A stretch of 64,000 nucleotides of DNA, taken from contig CM048854.1 in the NCBI GenBank assembly GCA_026545225.1, positions 28,959,230 through 29,023,229 on the forward strand. Reading direction: 5' to 3'. This DNA is from Cornus controversa. Its lineage: Eukaryota > Streptophyta > Magnoliopsida > Cornales > Cornaceae. A program made the position numbers and the translations under genes. The notes beneath the pieces are model-generated. The model saw nothing but the letters and a program-made list of their open reading frames with translations, was not told the DNA's origin and did not search any database. Positions 11,418-21,832 of the stretch are shown here, in pieces. Position 1 is the first letter of the stretch, and the number at the start of each line of letters is the position of its first letter.

Positions 11418-11819
11418 TCTGGTTTGATTAATCGCCAACACACTAGAAATGACCCTAGGGTTGACTTGAAGTGGGGAAAGATGCATATGGTGAAGGACTA
11501 GGTGATAGAAATGATGCAGAGGGAAGCGAAATGTGGCGAGATATTTTACTGAAAACATCTCACCATCGTTGATCCCATCGCCAGATCAAAAATTAGAGTC
11601 CAAAGGGTATAGCCTAAGGGAAACGCTAGATGGGATCTTAAAATCCTTTCTGACTCTCAATAGATTTGGTGTAACCCTGACTAAATCAGAGGGATCGGCC
11701 TCCTCCGGATTAGTGTACCCAGAATCGACATCCTCGCCACTAACAGTTGCATCAGAACTTCGAGTAGTCCCCTCATCCTCAAAACTATCAACTATCCTAA
11801 CCCCTTTAGATCGACTCAT
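11418..11819 (-). pseudogene. Antisense extra ORF of the Tat element, N-terminal part
   Basis: Starting from the ATG complement at 11817-11819, the product opens MSRSKGVRIVDSFEDEG, then an acidic Ser/Glu/Asp stretch, then a block with FRFPLHHFYHLVLHHMHLSP. That last block resembles the N-terminal domain of plant 'gypsy-type transposase' ORFs (Pfam Transposase_28-like, from memory), where a FPLHPF..-L.-L.LSP pattern is common. The second remnant at 31643 has the same layout (RIVEIVDRFEE, then FLLHPFYHLV). Its continuation lies beyond the nested solo LTR at 8682 and below. Confidence 0.6.
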
Positions 11820-12021
11820 GATGATGTGCAAAGAAAAAGGATAATCAAACGAGAAGAGAGAAAGGCACTAGCCTCTGAGGAAAGACAAAGCACAGCCTGA
11901 GTAGGGTTTTTGAGTTCCTTTTTTTCTTTTCACAAGGTAGCAAGGTAAGAAGCAAAGGTAAAGTGACTCATAAAGAAAGTCATGCACTCATAAAGAGAGT
12001 CATAATTATATACGAAGCAAA

Positions 12022-12443
12022 ATGACATCATTTGACGACACGACATCATGTCGTTGCGCTTTCCAAGGACCAGCGTCTATTTGGTTCAAAAGATATAACT
12101 GCTACCGCAAATGAAATCTTTTTTCAAATTCTATATACAGAAAATAAAAAGAATTTGGGACAAAGTATGGAGGAAAAAATTCTACCAATAGAAACAAACC
12201 ATTGGAGGGCACAAACGTCATAAGTGAACTACACATGGCTTCTGACGAGACAGTTCAAATGGTCAAGAAGTCATAGGTTGACTTAGTCACAAATAATGTA
12301 ATTAAATCCCAAGATTATGGGATAAAAAAATGTGTTATATTCATATAGATGAATATAAATTCATATGTCCGGTCCAGAAAGAGGCAGGGTGAGTTTTCGT
12401 TTAAGCAAATTACTGGTGTTTTACGTTAAGATAGATTTTTGCA
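12022..12443 (+). repeat. 3' LTR of the Tat element (left edge approximate)
   Basis: This matches 650-1053 best from 12170 on: ACCAATAGAAA, GGAGGGCACAAA, TCACAAATAATGTAAT, GAATATAAATTCAT, TTTAAGCAAATTACTGGTG and a terminal TTTTTGCA ending at 12443. A perfect palindrome, ACGACAT-C-ATGTCGT (12040-12054), lies near its start. No target duplication was identified. Confidence 0.65.
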
Positions 12444-12965
12444 TCACCCAAGTGAAATTTGGGCATCTTATGAGATGAAATGATTAAATACTTCTAAGAA
12501 TTTATTTAACTCAAAACAAACTTTATGCAACGACTTCAATAGTGCAATTGGATATACTGACAATTGAACTAATTATTTTCTAAACAAATAATCACTCATG
12601 TATTTTGCAATTTTTAAAACATAACTATTACATTAAAGAAATTTACACAACAACACAACACATCAATTATTCTTGCTCTAGTGTTTGGAGTCTTGGCTTT
12701 TATTCTCTTGCTCAGTTTTAAGTTTCAGAAAAAGAGATCAAGAAGATACGATAAGAGAGAAATGACGTAAGGTTTTATTGGATGTGATTAGGTTACTTTT
12801 ATCACTTCCTTCATTTGAATATAAAAGTGTAGCGTTGAAGGCTCTTTCGGAACGCATTCCCAACCTAAAATTGCAATGGTAATTAATAAGAAATAAAATA
12901 ATTAAAGAAATATTTCTTTTATAATTAAATTTTAGGTCATTCCAAACAGACAAATGGAGCTTTCA

Positions 12966-13050
12966 TTTCAAATTCTTTTGGTTTTCCAAAATTAAATTTC
13001 AAAATAATTTCAAATTCTTTTGGTTTTCCAAAATTAAATTTCAAAATAAT
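12966..13050 (+). repeat. 42-bp tandem duplication
   Basis: The unit TTTCAAATTCTTTTGGTTTTCC plus 20 more bases occurs twice, back to back and nearly identical, in AT-rich intergenic DNA between the Tat 3' LTR and the foldback element at 13213. No gene is seen between 12444 and 13212. Confidence 0.85.
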
Positions 13051-13212
13051 TGGTTTCAAATTTTCAACTAGTTAAACTTATATTTTTCCATGGTAGCATG
13101 CAATCTCGGTCGAATGAGCAAAATTAAAATAGATTTTTTTTTATTAATATCTCATGAAAAATAGTCAAGTATCATAAAATTTAAAATTTCTTTAAACAAG
13201 ATTTGAGATTTA

Positions 13213-14027
13213 GGGAGGCGATATTCGCACTCCTCTTTTGAACGATTGCACTCCACTTTTTTTTTTTTTCAAGTAAACGACAAGAAAGTCTCAAAGCTCA
13301 TTAATTCATTCTTATTTATCTTATAATACCGTAACTATCCTTTTCACTACTAAAGCATGTGCATAATTTTATTTTTCCCCTAAATCTATTTTCCATTAAA
13401 CTAACAAACAAAAACTACTGTAATGTGATGTGTGCAGAGACTTAGAAAAATTTTATGTCATAGTTGTATATTATACTTACCTTTTATTTATTTATTTTTT
13501 TGTTCTTTTCATAAGTTTATTATTCTTGTGATTTTATTGTCAAAACAGTTAGGATTTTTATCATCAAAAAGCTAAATTTTAAGATTCAAAGGCATTTTGA
13601 ATTAATTCTTAAAAAACAAAAAGAAAAAAAAATCAAAAAAAGGAGTTGAATATCTCATGAAGATTTGATAGTTCTTTAATACTTCCGCGTTAATAAGATC
13701 AATTATTTTGTTCAACTAAGGTATTTCTTCATTTGTGAGATCTTTCACTGTTACTTAAAAAAATTCTATAAGCCATACAAGAGACAATAGATACGAATCA
13801 GAAAAAGATAGTTTTGAAAGGTTGGAAAGCCCAACGGAAAATGAGAGGTTAAGAAAGCGGGAGACCAAAAACGTTAATTAGAAAGAGATGGGATGAAAAA
13901 ATCATACCATAAATGAAAGGATAGTTGTAGTATTTGAAAAAAATAATTATTTATTTATAAAGTTAGGGTTAGATAAGTCTTTTCCTTTAATATTGGAGTA
14001 CAATTGTTGAGTGCAAATATGACCTCC
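13213..14027. mobile_element. Mutator-like MITE/foldback element, 815 bp
   Basis: The left end reads GGGAGGCGATATTCGCACTC and the right end, reverse complemented, GGAGGTCATATTTGCACTC; similarity continues inward for about 40 bp (ATTGCACTCCA versus ATTGTACTCCA). A perfect 9-bp direct repeat TGAGATTTA flanks it (13204-13212 and 14028-14036), the size typical of Mutator-like elements. No transposase frame is visible inside, so it is non-autonomous. Its right edge is about 280 bp before the UFC1 start codon, in the likely promoter region. Confidence 0.8.
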
Positions 14028-14307
14028 TGAGATTTATTATCATTTATTTTAAAATCTATTATTATTTTTTTAACAAAGACCACGTTCATTTTAGTAAATC
14101 ATAAATTAAATTTCACTTCAAATTCTTTTTCCCACTCCAAATGAAAAATGAATTTGGTTACCAACGGAGTGAAAATTACTTATAACCCCCTTAGATTTAT
14201 TTATTTTTTCCCTTGAACCCTTTGGATTTCATTAATATCAATGTGAAGGTGTTCTCTTATGCCTGTAGAGTAAGAGAGAGAAACTAATACTAAAACTTCG
14301 ATCGAGA

Positions 14308-16128
14308 ATGGAGGGTTGGGACCCGAACACGAAATCGACTCTGACCCAGATACCTCTGCTGTCGACGAAGGCCGGTCCACGCGACGGAGCATTGTGGATG
14401 CAGAGGCTGAAGGAGGAGTACAAGGCGTTGATAGGCTACACTTCGATGAACAAGTCCAACGACAACGACTGGTTCAGGATCTCCGCCGCCAACCCAGAGG
14501 GCACCAGGTGGACCGGCAAGTGCTGGTACGTCCACAACCTCCTCAAGTACGAGTTCGACCTGCAATTCGACATACCCGTCACTTACCCTTCCACTGCTCC
14601 CGAAATCGAATTGCCCCAACTTGATGGAAAGACCCATAAGGTTAGGTCTTTTATTTTTTATTTTTATTATTGTTAATCCTAATCTTTTTGATCAATTTTT
14701 ATTTTTTATTTATTATCTGGGTGTTTGTGTGTGTGTGTTGGAATGTTGTAATTTGATTTGGGTTTTTGTGGATGTTGGGGATTTTGTTAGATGTATAGAG
14801 GAGGGAAGATTTGCTTGACCGTGCATTTCAAGCCGCTCTGGGCCAAGAACTGGTATGATTGAATTGTTGGAGTTTTAGTGCTTGTTTTGAATTATTCATT
14901 GCAAAAACATGATGTGTATTTTTTTTTTCTATTTTAATAAATTACATTCATTGTTAATTTTTTTGGGAAAAAGGTGATCTTTATTCATGAGTTGTTTCAA
15001 GCTGGATATAATTCGAATTACACTTTTGTGTACACAATTTTCAATTTTGTGTATGTTTTGATAGGTTGCTTGGAAAATTGAGATGATAAATGAAAATATA
15101 TTCAATCGTATTTTTCAATTGGAGCAAGCATTCAAACTTGTTACTTCTTCTTGGGGAGAAACTATAAAGATCCCAGTAAAATTGACATAGTTGTAGGCCA
15201 AAAACTAGCATATTAAACACAGCATCTGACTATACACGCAAACTGATTTATATTCAGCATATTTATCTATAAAAATCATGTCTTTACACTCTTAAGCTCA
15301 CCATAAACGTCAATGCAACATATAATTTTGCATAATGAATTGATGTATAATAAAGAATGAGTAAAGCCAAGCACCGAAAGCAATTAAATCCCTTACACAT
15401 CTACATTTATATAGTATCATAGAAACAGGTAAGAATTTGGGAGGTAAGGATTAGTGAAATCTAATGAAATCAACTAATAATAATTACAATAATCTCTGTT
15501 TTCATCATTTTTCATAGAGAGAGGGACTCTGAGCCCAAACGGTGCCTTATTGGCCGATGATAGAAATAATGATGATAGAAATAACGGTGAGGTGATCGCC
15601 TTCAATTTGGTACATCTAAGTGCTCATCTATTTATGTTTCCCATGACATCTTAGCTTGTATCTATAAATTTTGCCCTCTTCTTTTTTGAATTGATATGAT
15701 GATCTTCACTTGGTTTTAGATCTCTAAACTTTTTATAGAGCAAATGGAGTGATGAAAATGGGCGGTTTCTTGAGGGTGCATTGAAATTAAGCCTTCACGA
15801 GAATCTGGCTTGGTTGAGTGTACTTTTTTGTCTTACTGGTTTTCAATGAATGAAAATTTTTGGACTCATAAGTTATGTATTTTCTTTGTTTAAATATTTC
15901 TCAGCAGCCAGTCAGCACTTAGTTTTCTCTCAGGCAATTCTCTTATGTATTGCAATTGCAGGTGACGTGTTCTAATTATTTTTGTTTCTGTTCTGCAGTC
16001 CTAGGTTCGGTATTGCGCATGCTCTTTGTTTGGGTCTTGCTCCATGGCTTGCGGCGGAGATTCCAATTCTTGTGGATTCTGGTATGATCAAGCACAAAGA
16101 TGATGCTGCCTCATCTAGTGAGTCTTAG
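14308..16128 (+). CDS. UFC1: Ubiquitin-fold modifier-conjugating enzyme 1 (UFM1 E2), 3 coding exons
   Basis: UFC1 takes activated UFM1 from the E1 UBA5 as a thioester on a catalytic Cys and, with the E3 UFL1, passes it to targets such as ribosomes at the ER. Coding exons are 14308-14640, 14791-14852 and 15999-16128, joined by GT-AG introns (AAG|GTTAGG...GTTAG|ATG and CTG|GTATGA...CTGCAG|TCC). Translation gives 174 aa against about 167 in human UFC1. Visible family blocks are the MEGWDP start, WFRISANPEG-like text, [57 protein letters not shown] and [22 protein letters not shown]. The catalytic Cys is Cys119 in GGKICLT, matching human Cys116. The first ATG after an AG-rich leader is used. The gene looks intact. 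Spliced coordinates are inferred from sequence, not transcript data. Confidence 0.95.
14853..15998 (+). other. UFC1 intron 2
   Basis: A 1,146-bp AT-rich intron between GTATGATT and a TTCTGTTCTGCAG acceptor. No insertion with clear termini was recognised inside it. Intron 1 (14641-14790) is only 150 bp. Confidence 0.85.
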
Positions 16129-16652
16129 TAATTCTTTGTTGTAGGGCTGACATTCTGAAATCTTAGCATGAGCAAAGAATAAATCTCCGAGTCATCGAGC
16201 GTGCGTGCGGTGTATGCATGTCCTCTGAAGTGTATAACATGTTTGCTGAAATTATATTTACATGATCTGAAACATATTCCTGAAAAGCTTCTTGCATAAT
16301 AGAATATAAACATCCTTTATGTGCATTGAGGCACCTTTTTAACAAGCTTTTTATGTGCTAATCCCTTGTGCTTGCCATCAATTTTCATTCTATTCTGTAC
16401 GTATGGTAATTGCACATCTTGTTTATAGATCTTTTGAATAATTATTTGTGATGGGTTTGAAAAAAAAAAACTTAGATTGGCCCCCCCAAATATTTTTGAA
16501 AAATCTTGTTTATAAGTCTCTTAATAATTATTAACGTTAAGTTTAAAAAATTTACATGTGACCCCTCCAAAGTTAATTAACACCCTTTTTATTCTTGCTT
16601 TAGAAAATTCAAATCTTGTTAAAGGAAAAGTAATTCTGTTATAGTGGTAGTC
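16129..16652. other. UFC1 3' flank
   Basis: Probable 3' UTR followed by intergenic DNA with A-, C- and T-runs. No gene is seen. The poly(A) site cannot be set from sequence alone. Confidence 0.5.
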
Positions 16653-16660
16653 CTTACTAC

Positions 16661-17165
16661 TATGGATGGCAACGGGGTGGAGTCGGGTCGGGTTCCCTTA
16701 AACCCTACCCCGCCCCGCTAAACAGAAAAGTTTTCCATAGCCATGGAGTCGGATCGGGTTTTCTTAAACCCTACCCTGCCCTGCAAAACAGAAAAGTTTC
16801 CATACCCAGGATGGGTTTCATCTTCACAGTCCATCTCCGTTTATAAATGGGACAGAGAACCCCGTCCTGCACCATTTATATAGCAGGACAGGTTGGGACG
16901 GGTCAGAACCCCCAATTGGCCCATTTAATGGAAAGGAAAAAAAAAAAAAAAACTTAAAATTGGGGTCCATTAAATGGAAGGAAAAAAAAAGAACTTGAAA
17001 CCCAAATGATCAGAAGATTCAAGACTACATAACAAATTGAAATATTGTTTCTGAAGCAAAAAATACCCATGAAAAAATCAACAAAAAAAATGGCTACCCA
17101 TGCCCGTCCCATTAGGGGTGGGATGGGCCGGAATCCCACCAGGTCGGAAGAAATTGGTGTCCCTA
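16661..17165. mobile_element. Non-autonomous hAT element, CGGG-rich type, 505 bp
   Basis: The left end is TATGGATGGCAACGGGGTGG and the right end, reverse complemented, TAGGGACACCAATTTCTTCC. Flanks are CTTACTAC (16653-16660) and CTTGCTAC (17166-17173), an 8-bp target duplication with one change, as for hAT. The subterminal regions are rich in GGGTCGGG/CCCGCCCC, a pattern common in plant hAT MITEs that start '..GGGATGGCAACGGG'. No transposase is present. Short frames on both strands inside are not genes. Confidence 0.75.
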
Positions 17166-17173
17166 CTTGCTAC

Positions 17174-18566
17174 AACATATCAATGCAACATTCAAATATT
17201 TATTTATATAATACTTGTTATTTATATGAATTCAAGAGAGAGAAAGGAGTGTTCAACACTTGACAACTTCATTTATCAGTTGGTAGCATGTTTTTCTCTC
17301 TCTTTTTTTCTCTTTGCCTTTTCGTATTAGTTTCTTCATCTTGTTTATTTAAGTTGTTTTATCCTAATTTTTTAAGTTACAAGTTCTTCATTATTTAGAG
17401 TATATTAAGAATAGGAAAAAGTTATGACGAGGGTTCTCTCACTAAGCTTGCGCACTTTAACCATTGAGTTGCAACCTCTCAATCTAATAGTTAATGGATG
17501 CAACCTAGTGTAACTGTCTTCATGATAGACATGCTTGTAATAATATATATTCAGAATTATATTTAAAAAAATAAAACAAACATATCATCATATTTTTACT
17601 TTTTATATAATTTTAATCATATAGTACTTTGGTCCCCCAAACCGAGTATATTTGGCTCTGCCCGAGTTGTACTTGTATCCAAATACACTGGCATCTGGAA
17701 TTGGAATTTTGTATTTGGAGCTCACTTGTGCTCTTTCACAAATCTATTTGTGCATTTCAATTAACACGGCATGTATTGAGTAAAGGAGAGTTCATGGTTT
17801 GTACATGAGTGCGTCCATATTAACTATTATTATACCTTCCATTAGCGTTGAAGTTACTGTCTGATTTCACTTCCCATTCCTCTTTGATTATTGCAGTTAT
17901 CCATGTTTCTCTTATTTGTGTGTTTTGTATTCTTTCTATTCCACATAGTCCTTGATCGAAAGTTTATTTGATGTTACCTCATTCTTGGTGCAAGTGAATT
18001 AACTTTTGGTTCGTCCTAAGAGAGAATTGTGCCTTAACTTGTTGCCTTTTATGATTTGCATGATCTGAGTTTACTTTAGTATTCCATTGAATCTCCATTG
18101 TGTGAGAAACATCAATGTCCAAGTTTGAATATCAATTCAATTTTGATGATCACGGACACTGATAATCAAATAAATGAAGAAAAAAATTGCCATAGCCATT
18201 GAAGATTTCCTAAAGGCATAGGAGGAACAACTTGCTGGTTGGGTTGAAAACTAATCTATGCTTGATCCTTGGGATTGTTTAAAGGATGCATGTATCCTAA
18301 CCTAACAATAAAAACTTTAATGAACCTAGAGTATTGATGACATAGTATTAACATATTAGTTCATGTAGTGATATGACCTACAGAAATAAATGTATTTTTA
18401 CTTATGTGACAATATATAATTGGTTAATGACACCGATTACATGTTACACTTGGCAAAAGGAGATTTTCTCTGTTTGAGATGTGATATTGCAGTCTCTTTA
18501 TAGGCCAGTGCATGTGATGACCTCAAATGTATGCAACTGTTAGGCACTCCTATACTAGCATATTTG
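17174..18566. other. Intergenic, no gene seen
   Basis: AT-rich DNA without a convincing coding region, tandem repeat or transposon terminus. Short open frames lack any recognisable motif. Confidence 0.5.
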
Positions 18567-18571
18567 GTTAC

Positions 18572-18700
18572 TGTTAGACGGGCTAACTTGTCCCACATCG
18601 GGTTTGGATGGGAAAAGACTTGGGCATATAAGAGTAGGTATGCCGCACTACCTAATAGCTTAGGCTTTTGGGTTAGAGGGCAAGCGCCCAACCCGTTACA
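18572..18700 (+). mobile_element. Solo LTR, 129 bp, TRIM-like
   Basis: Begins TGTTAGACGGGC and ends CCAACCCGTTACA, with TG...CA ends and a perfect 5-bp target duplication GTTAC (18567-18571 and 18701-18705). It contains TCCCACATCGG and a CATATAAG TATA-like box, text common in short plant LTRs. The very short length suggests a terminal-repeat retrotransposon in miniature. No partner LTR or internal region is present. Confidence 0.8.
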
Positions 18701-18705
18701 GTTAC

Positions 18706-19727
18706 CATGACCAAGTTGTCTCTTTCACCGCACCTCCATTGGGTTGTGCTTCTTTGCATTGCGGTGTGATTATCACACCACACTGCTCAGGCTCCGTTTC
18801 ATGGTTTGGTGGCTAGAATAAGAGGGCTTGTCAAGATGTAGCCTCTGATGCAGTCTGTGTTGGCAAATCTTTCTGAGAGATGTCATGTGTTGTCTCAAGT
18901 ATTTTTTTCGGGTTGGGATATGTCCTGATTAGCCTAAGAAAATTCTGTAGTTGTGTTAATAGACTGTCTGATATGCCAATTTTTTATTATTTATTTTTAA
19001 TAACATTAATGGTTGTTACTCATTATTTATGTTTGAGTGAATTAATAGGTACAAACAGGAGTCATTATATTAACTGTATCATTTTGTATAGATGGGGAGA
19101 GAGAGATAATATAATCCTCCTGCGGTCACAGTATAAGTGTCATTATTAATGATGATTTTATGAAGCATAACATTATTCTTCACTAGGGCTTTGAAAGTTT
19201 AGATGTCATTAAGCTTAGGAAATAAGGGTTGCAAAGAGATGATTGCACAAATCGTTCCAGTAACCACATAAGCCTGTTGAAATTACTCTCTAATCAAAAC
19301 AAAATCAATATTGCTATGTTTGTGAGTACTAAATTCACTTGGATTTAGAATCCGAAGAAGAAGTTTAGTTAGTAAAAGTCAGAAATAAATGTAACAAAAA
19401 CCACTTTATAGACTTGAAGCAGAAGACTAAGTTAACCTTCGTAGTTCTAGGAAACATTCACAGTTTTAGTCTTGTAGGAATTAGTTGGGAATTCTTGAGA
19501 TTAGGTACTGTGTCGGTTTAGTTGAGAGTTTTTTAGATTAGTTACTGTGTTGGTTTAGTTGGAAATTGTTGAGATTAGATGCGGATGGAGTTCGTGGGAC
19601 TGGAGAGGAGTAGAACCACATGCTGAATAGTGGAGTCGTTTGGGTTAAAGGATTTTGGAAGGATAAAGAAAAGAAAGAAAGAGATAGATAGTGTGTTTTG
19701 TGTTTAGGTAGTTTAATCAGAGAGAAA
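18706..19727. other. Intergenic, no gene seen
   Basis: AT-rich DNA. Two or three loosely repeated GAGATTAG(G/T)TACTGTGTYGGTTTAGTTG segments occur at about 19495-19580. No coding evidence. Confidence 0.5.
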
Positions 19728-19795
19728 GAAGAGGATTGGAATAGGTTTGGAGGGATTGCTATCCCTCCAAATCACGTATCTTATCCTCTTGAAAA
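19728..19795. other. Inverted repeat / hairpin
   Basis: TTTGGAGGGAT (19746-19756) and ATCCCTCCAAA (19761-19771) are perfect reverse complements around a 4-base loop, and the match extends imperfectly outward (AAGAGGAT at 19728 and ATCCTCTT near 19788). It may be the centre of a small foldback MITE, but no target duplication was fixed. Confidence 0.6.
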
Positions 19796-20404
19796 TGCGA
19801 AAATGAGAAGAAAGATCGGAAGGAAAATGCTTATGGATTAAGTAATATTTTCATAATTTCGAAATTTCTCTCAATAATTAGAAAGAGAAAATTGTTGTTT
19901 CACTTATGTCCCACATGTTAAATGCTACTAATATCTATATATACAAATATGTTATATGTATATGTATATGCTCTCTGTTTTATATAAACATAACATGACA
20001 AAATTGTCCTTCACTTCTAGCTAAATGCTTAACTAGCTTGATGTATATGTTATATGCTCTCTGCAATGTAAAGTCCAAATGTTTTCATATATTTTTAATT
20101 ATCACGCACATGAGTCATGACTTGTATGATAACTTGTAATTATCACATTATTTTTAGTTTTCATATATTTGCAAAGACAGTGAAAGTCTAGGAATAAAAC
20201 TAACAAAATGGTCGTAAGGTAGTTACCTACCTTAATTTAATAGATTAAATACAAAATGGTATGATTGTAATTTGGTTATTATTATTTATTTTCTTTTCTC
20301 TTTTTTATTTTATCCAAACAATAATACTATCATTTTTTTTTCTCTTTTAGAGAGGTTATTGCTATTCCTTTCTTTTCTTTTCTCTTTAGTTATTCGTGAC
20401 TACA

Positions 20405-20965
20405 AATGATATGTCTAATCTCTCCGCCCTGAGTTATTGTTGACTATAAATGAGACTCATATCCTATATATAGGCATGTCTCCACCCACCCTGAGTTATT
20501 GTTGACCAAGGAAGCACAGACACGGGTATGACACGATACAGAGACGACAATATGATACGGCTATAAAATAATAATATAATGTATTAATTATTTAATAAAA
20601 AAATTACATTGCAAAAATATTTTAATTCATCATCAAACAATTAAGAAATAAACAAACTTATAAATAAAAATAGACAAATAGATTAAAATAAATTAAAGAA
20701 GCAGATCTATTTAGTCTTGTACATATATTTAGCTTAGATTTTAATCATAATTTAGTATCATATAGTTTTCATTCGAAATATTTGAATATACGTACATCAC
20801 TGTTATGAAGTGTCCAATGAATATTCAAGAAATGTTCTAAAAAGAAAAATGTCGAAACACTTTTACGAAGTGTCTGACACGTGTATGACACCTTCAGTAA
20901 AGTGTCAGTGCTTTCTAGTTGTTGACTATAAATGAGACTCCTATCTCATATATAGGCATGATAAT
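20405..20965 (+). repeat. Minisatellite interrupted by a hAT-type insertion
   Basis: The unit GTTGACTATAAATGAGACTC...TATATAGGCATG occurs around 20448 and again from 20921, with the CCCTGAGTTATTGTTGAC part at about 20429 and 20489. The hAT-type element at 20507-20918 lies within the array; joining the flanks restores continuous repeats of about 60-70 bp. Confidence 0.75.
20507..20918. mobile_element. hAT-type non-autonomous element, 412 bp (AAGCACNGACAC family, copy 1)
   Basis: The left end is CAAGGAAGCACAGACAC and the right end, reverse complemented, CTAGAAAGCACTGACAC. A perfect 8-bp target duplication TTGTTGAC flanks it (20499-20506, 20919-20926). Subterminal text is rich in GACACG/CGTGTC motifs. 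The same family occurs at 43665-44985 and 57698-58332. No transposase is encoded. Confidence 0.85.
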
Positions 20966-21340
20966 GTTAAATATTTTCCAACTCTACGAAACATTCTTCC
21001 TTAATCTACCCATCTTTCCATAATTATCTCTCTACATGTGCTGCGCGCTACAATTATGTACACAAATGGGGAAAGATTTTAAAACTCAACTTTCTCTGCA
21101 CAAATGTGAAAAGACTTTTAAACCCAACTCTTGGCTAGCAGACGCCATGTATAGTTCTCTCATCGCTCGTGTGTATTGCCTGCGTGACACAACCTCCCTT
21201 CGAATGAGGGCAGGGCGAGACAATTAGCAACAAAAGCTTGTTTTATCTATTCTGATGAGTTTGATACATAGATTTGTTTTTGTGTTGTCTGTTAAGTTGA
21301 CGTGGATGGTATGCACTGTTTTCTTTTTTTTATCTATTCT
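20966..21340. other. Intergenic, no gene seen
   Basis: AT-rich spacer between the minisatellite and the first copy of the triplicated segment. A 63-codon frame at 21036-21227 has no recognisable motif. Confidence 0.4.
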
Positions 21341-21721
21341 TCATTTTTTGGCACATAATATAGGCCTATAAATAAAATTAGAATTGGTCCAAACTATGTG
21401 CTTCTTTCATCTTATTTCTTTCTTTCAACGGCAAATTGTTGTGCTTGATCTAATTCAAATTGTAAAAGGCACTTGCATTTCTGTTCTTTTATCATTCCCA
21501 AAAAAGAATTCCATATCATTTTGAATCTGAGTACATCTATATAATACAGAATTTTCGAATGTTTTCATGTTTAGATGATGGTGATCATATTTTGTACATG
21601 ATGTCATAACCAAATTGACGAGAGAGATAGTAAAAATTGTTGATCAAGTGAATTTTTAAAATATACTAATTAAAGTCCACATCAATTCAACCAAGAAACC
21701 AACCCATTTAAAACCTACCTT

Positions 21722-21832
21722 TTTTGGAGTATAGCAGATAGCAGTGGTAGAGCACTTCCTTATCCATGGGAGTCCGTGTTGGATTCCTCATTCCCTTTCC
21801 CATTACTAGGTTAAAAATAAAATAAAATAAAA
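21722..21832 (+). mobile_element. tRNA-like SINE or tRNA-derived insertion
   Basis: The core AGCAGTGGTAGAGCAC (A-box-like) and GTGTTGGATTCC (B-box-like), about 35 bases apart, resemble the internal promoter of a tRNA gene. It ends in (AAAAT)n-type text at 21811-21832. Copy B of the segment lacks this stretch (compare 27410-27430), so it was inserted. It is not a clean cloverleaf and is not called a tRNA gene. Target duplications are unclear. Confidence 0.55.

Larger units (their letters stand above)
650..12443 (+). mobile_element. Decayed Ty3/gypsy retrotransposon, Tat lineage, with nested solo LTR
   Basis: The sequence shows, in order on +, a left LTR, a primer-site-like motif, gag, aspartic protease, reverse transcriptase, two successive RNase H regions, integrase, a minisatellite, an antisense ORF and a right LTR. 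Two RNase H regions and an antisense ORF between pol and the 3' LTR are known features of Tat-lineage elements such as Ogre, Grande and Retand. All coding parts carry stops and frameshifts, so the element is dead. The two LTRs share long matched blocks (e.g. 'ACCAATAGAAA', 'GGAGGGCACAAA', 'TTTAAGCAAATTACTGGTG') but differ strongly, including about 60 bp present only in the right one, so the insertion is old. A 2,730-bp younger LTR sits inside it. The left boundary is approximate and no target duplication was found. Confidence 0.85.

Noticed and set aside
14238-14637. Long frames on - and in another + frame over UFC1 exon 1
   Set aside because: Shadows of the GC-rich exon; the UFC1 frame has family motifs and correct splice junctions.
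21730-21800. A true tRNA gene
   Set aside because: A- and B-box-like text is present, but the acceptor and anticodon stems do not pair cleanly and the segment ends in an AAAAT tail, so a SINE is more likely.
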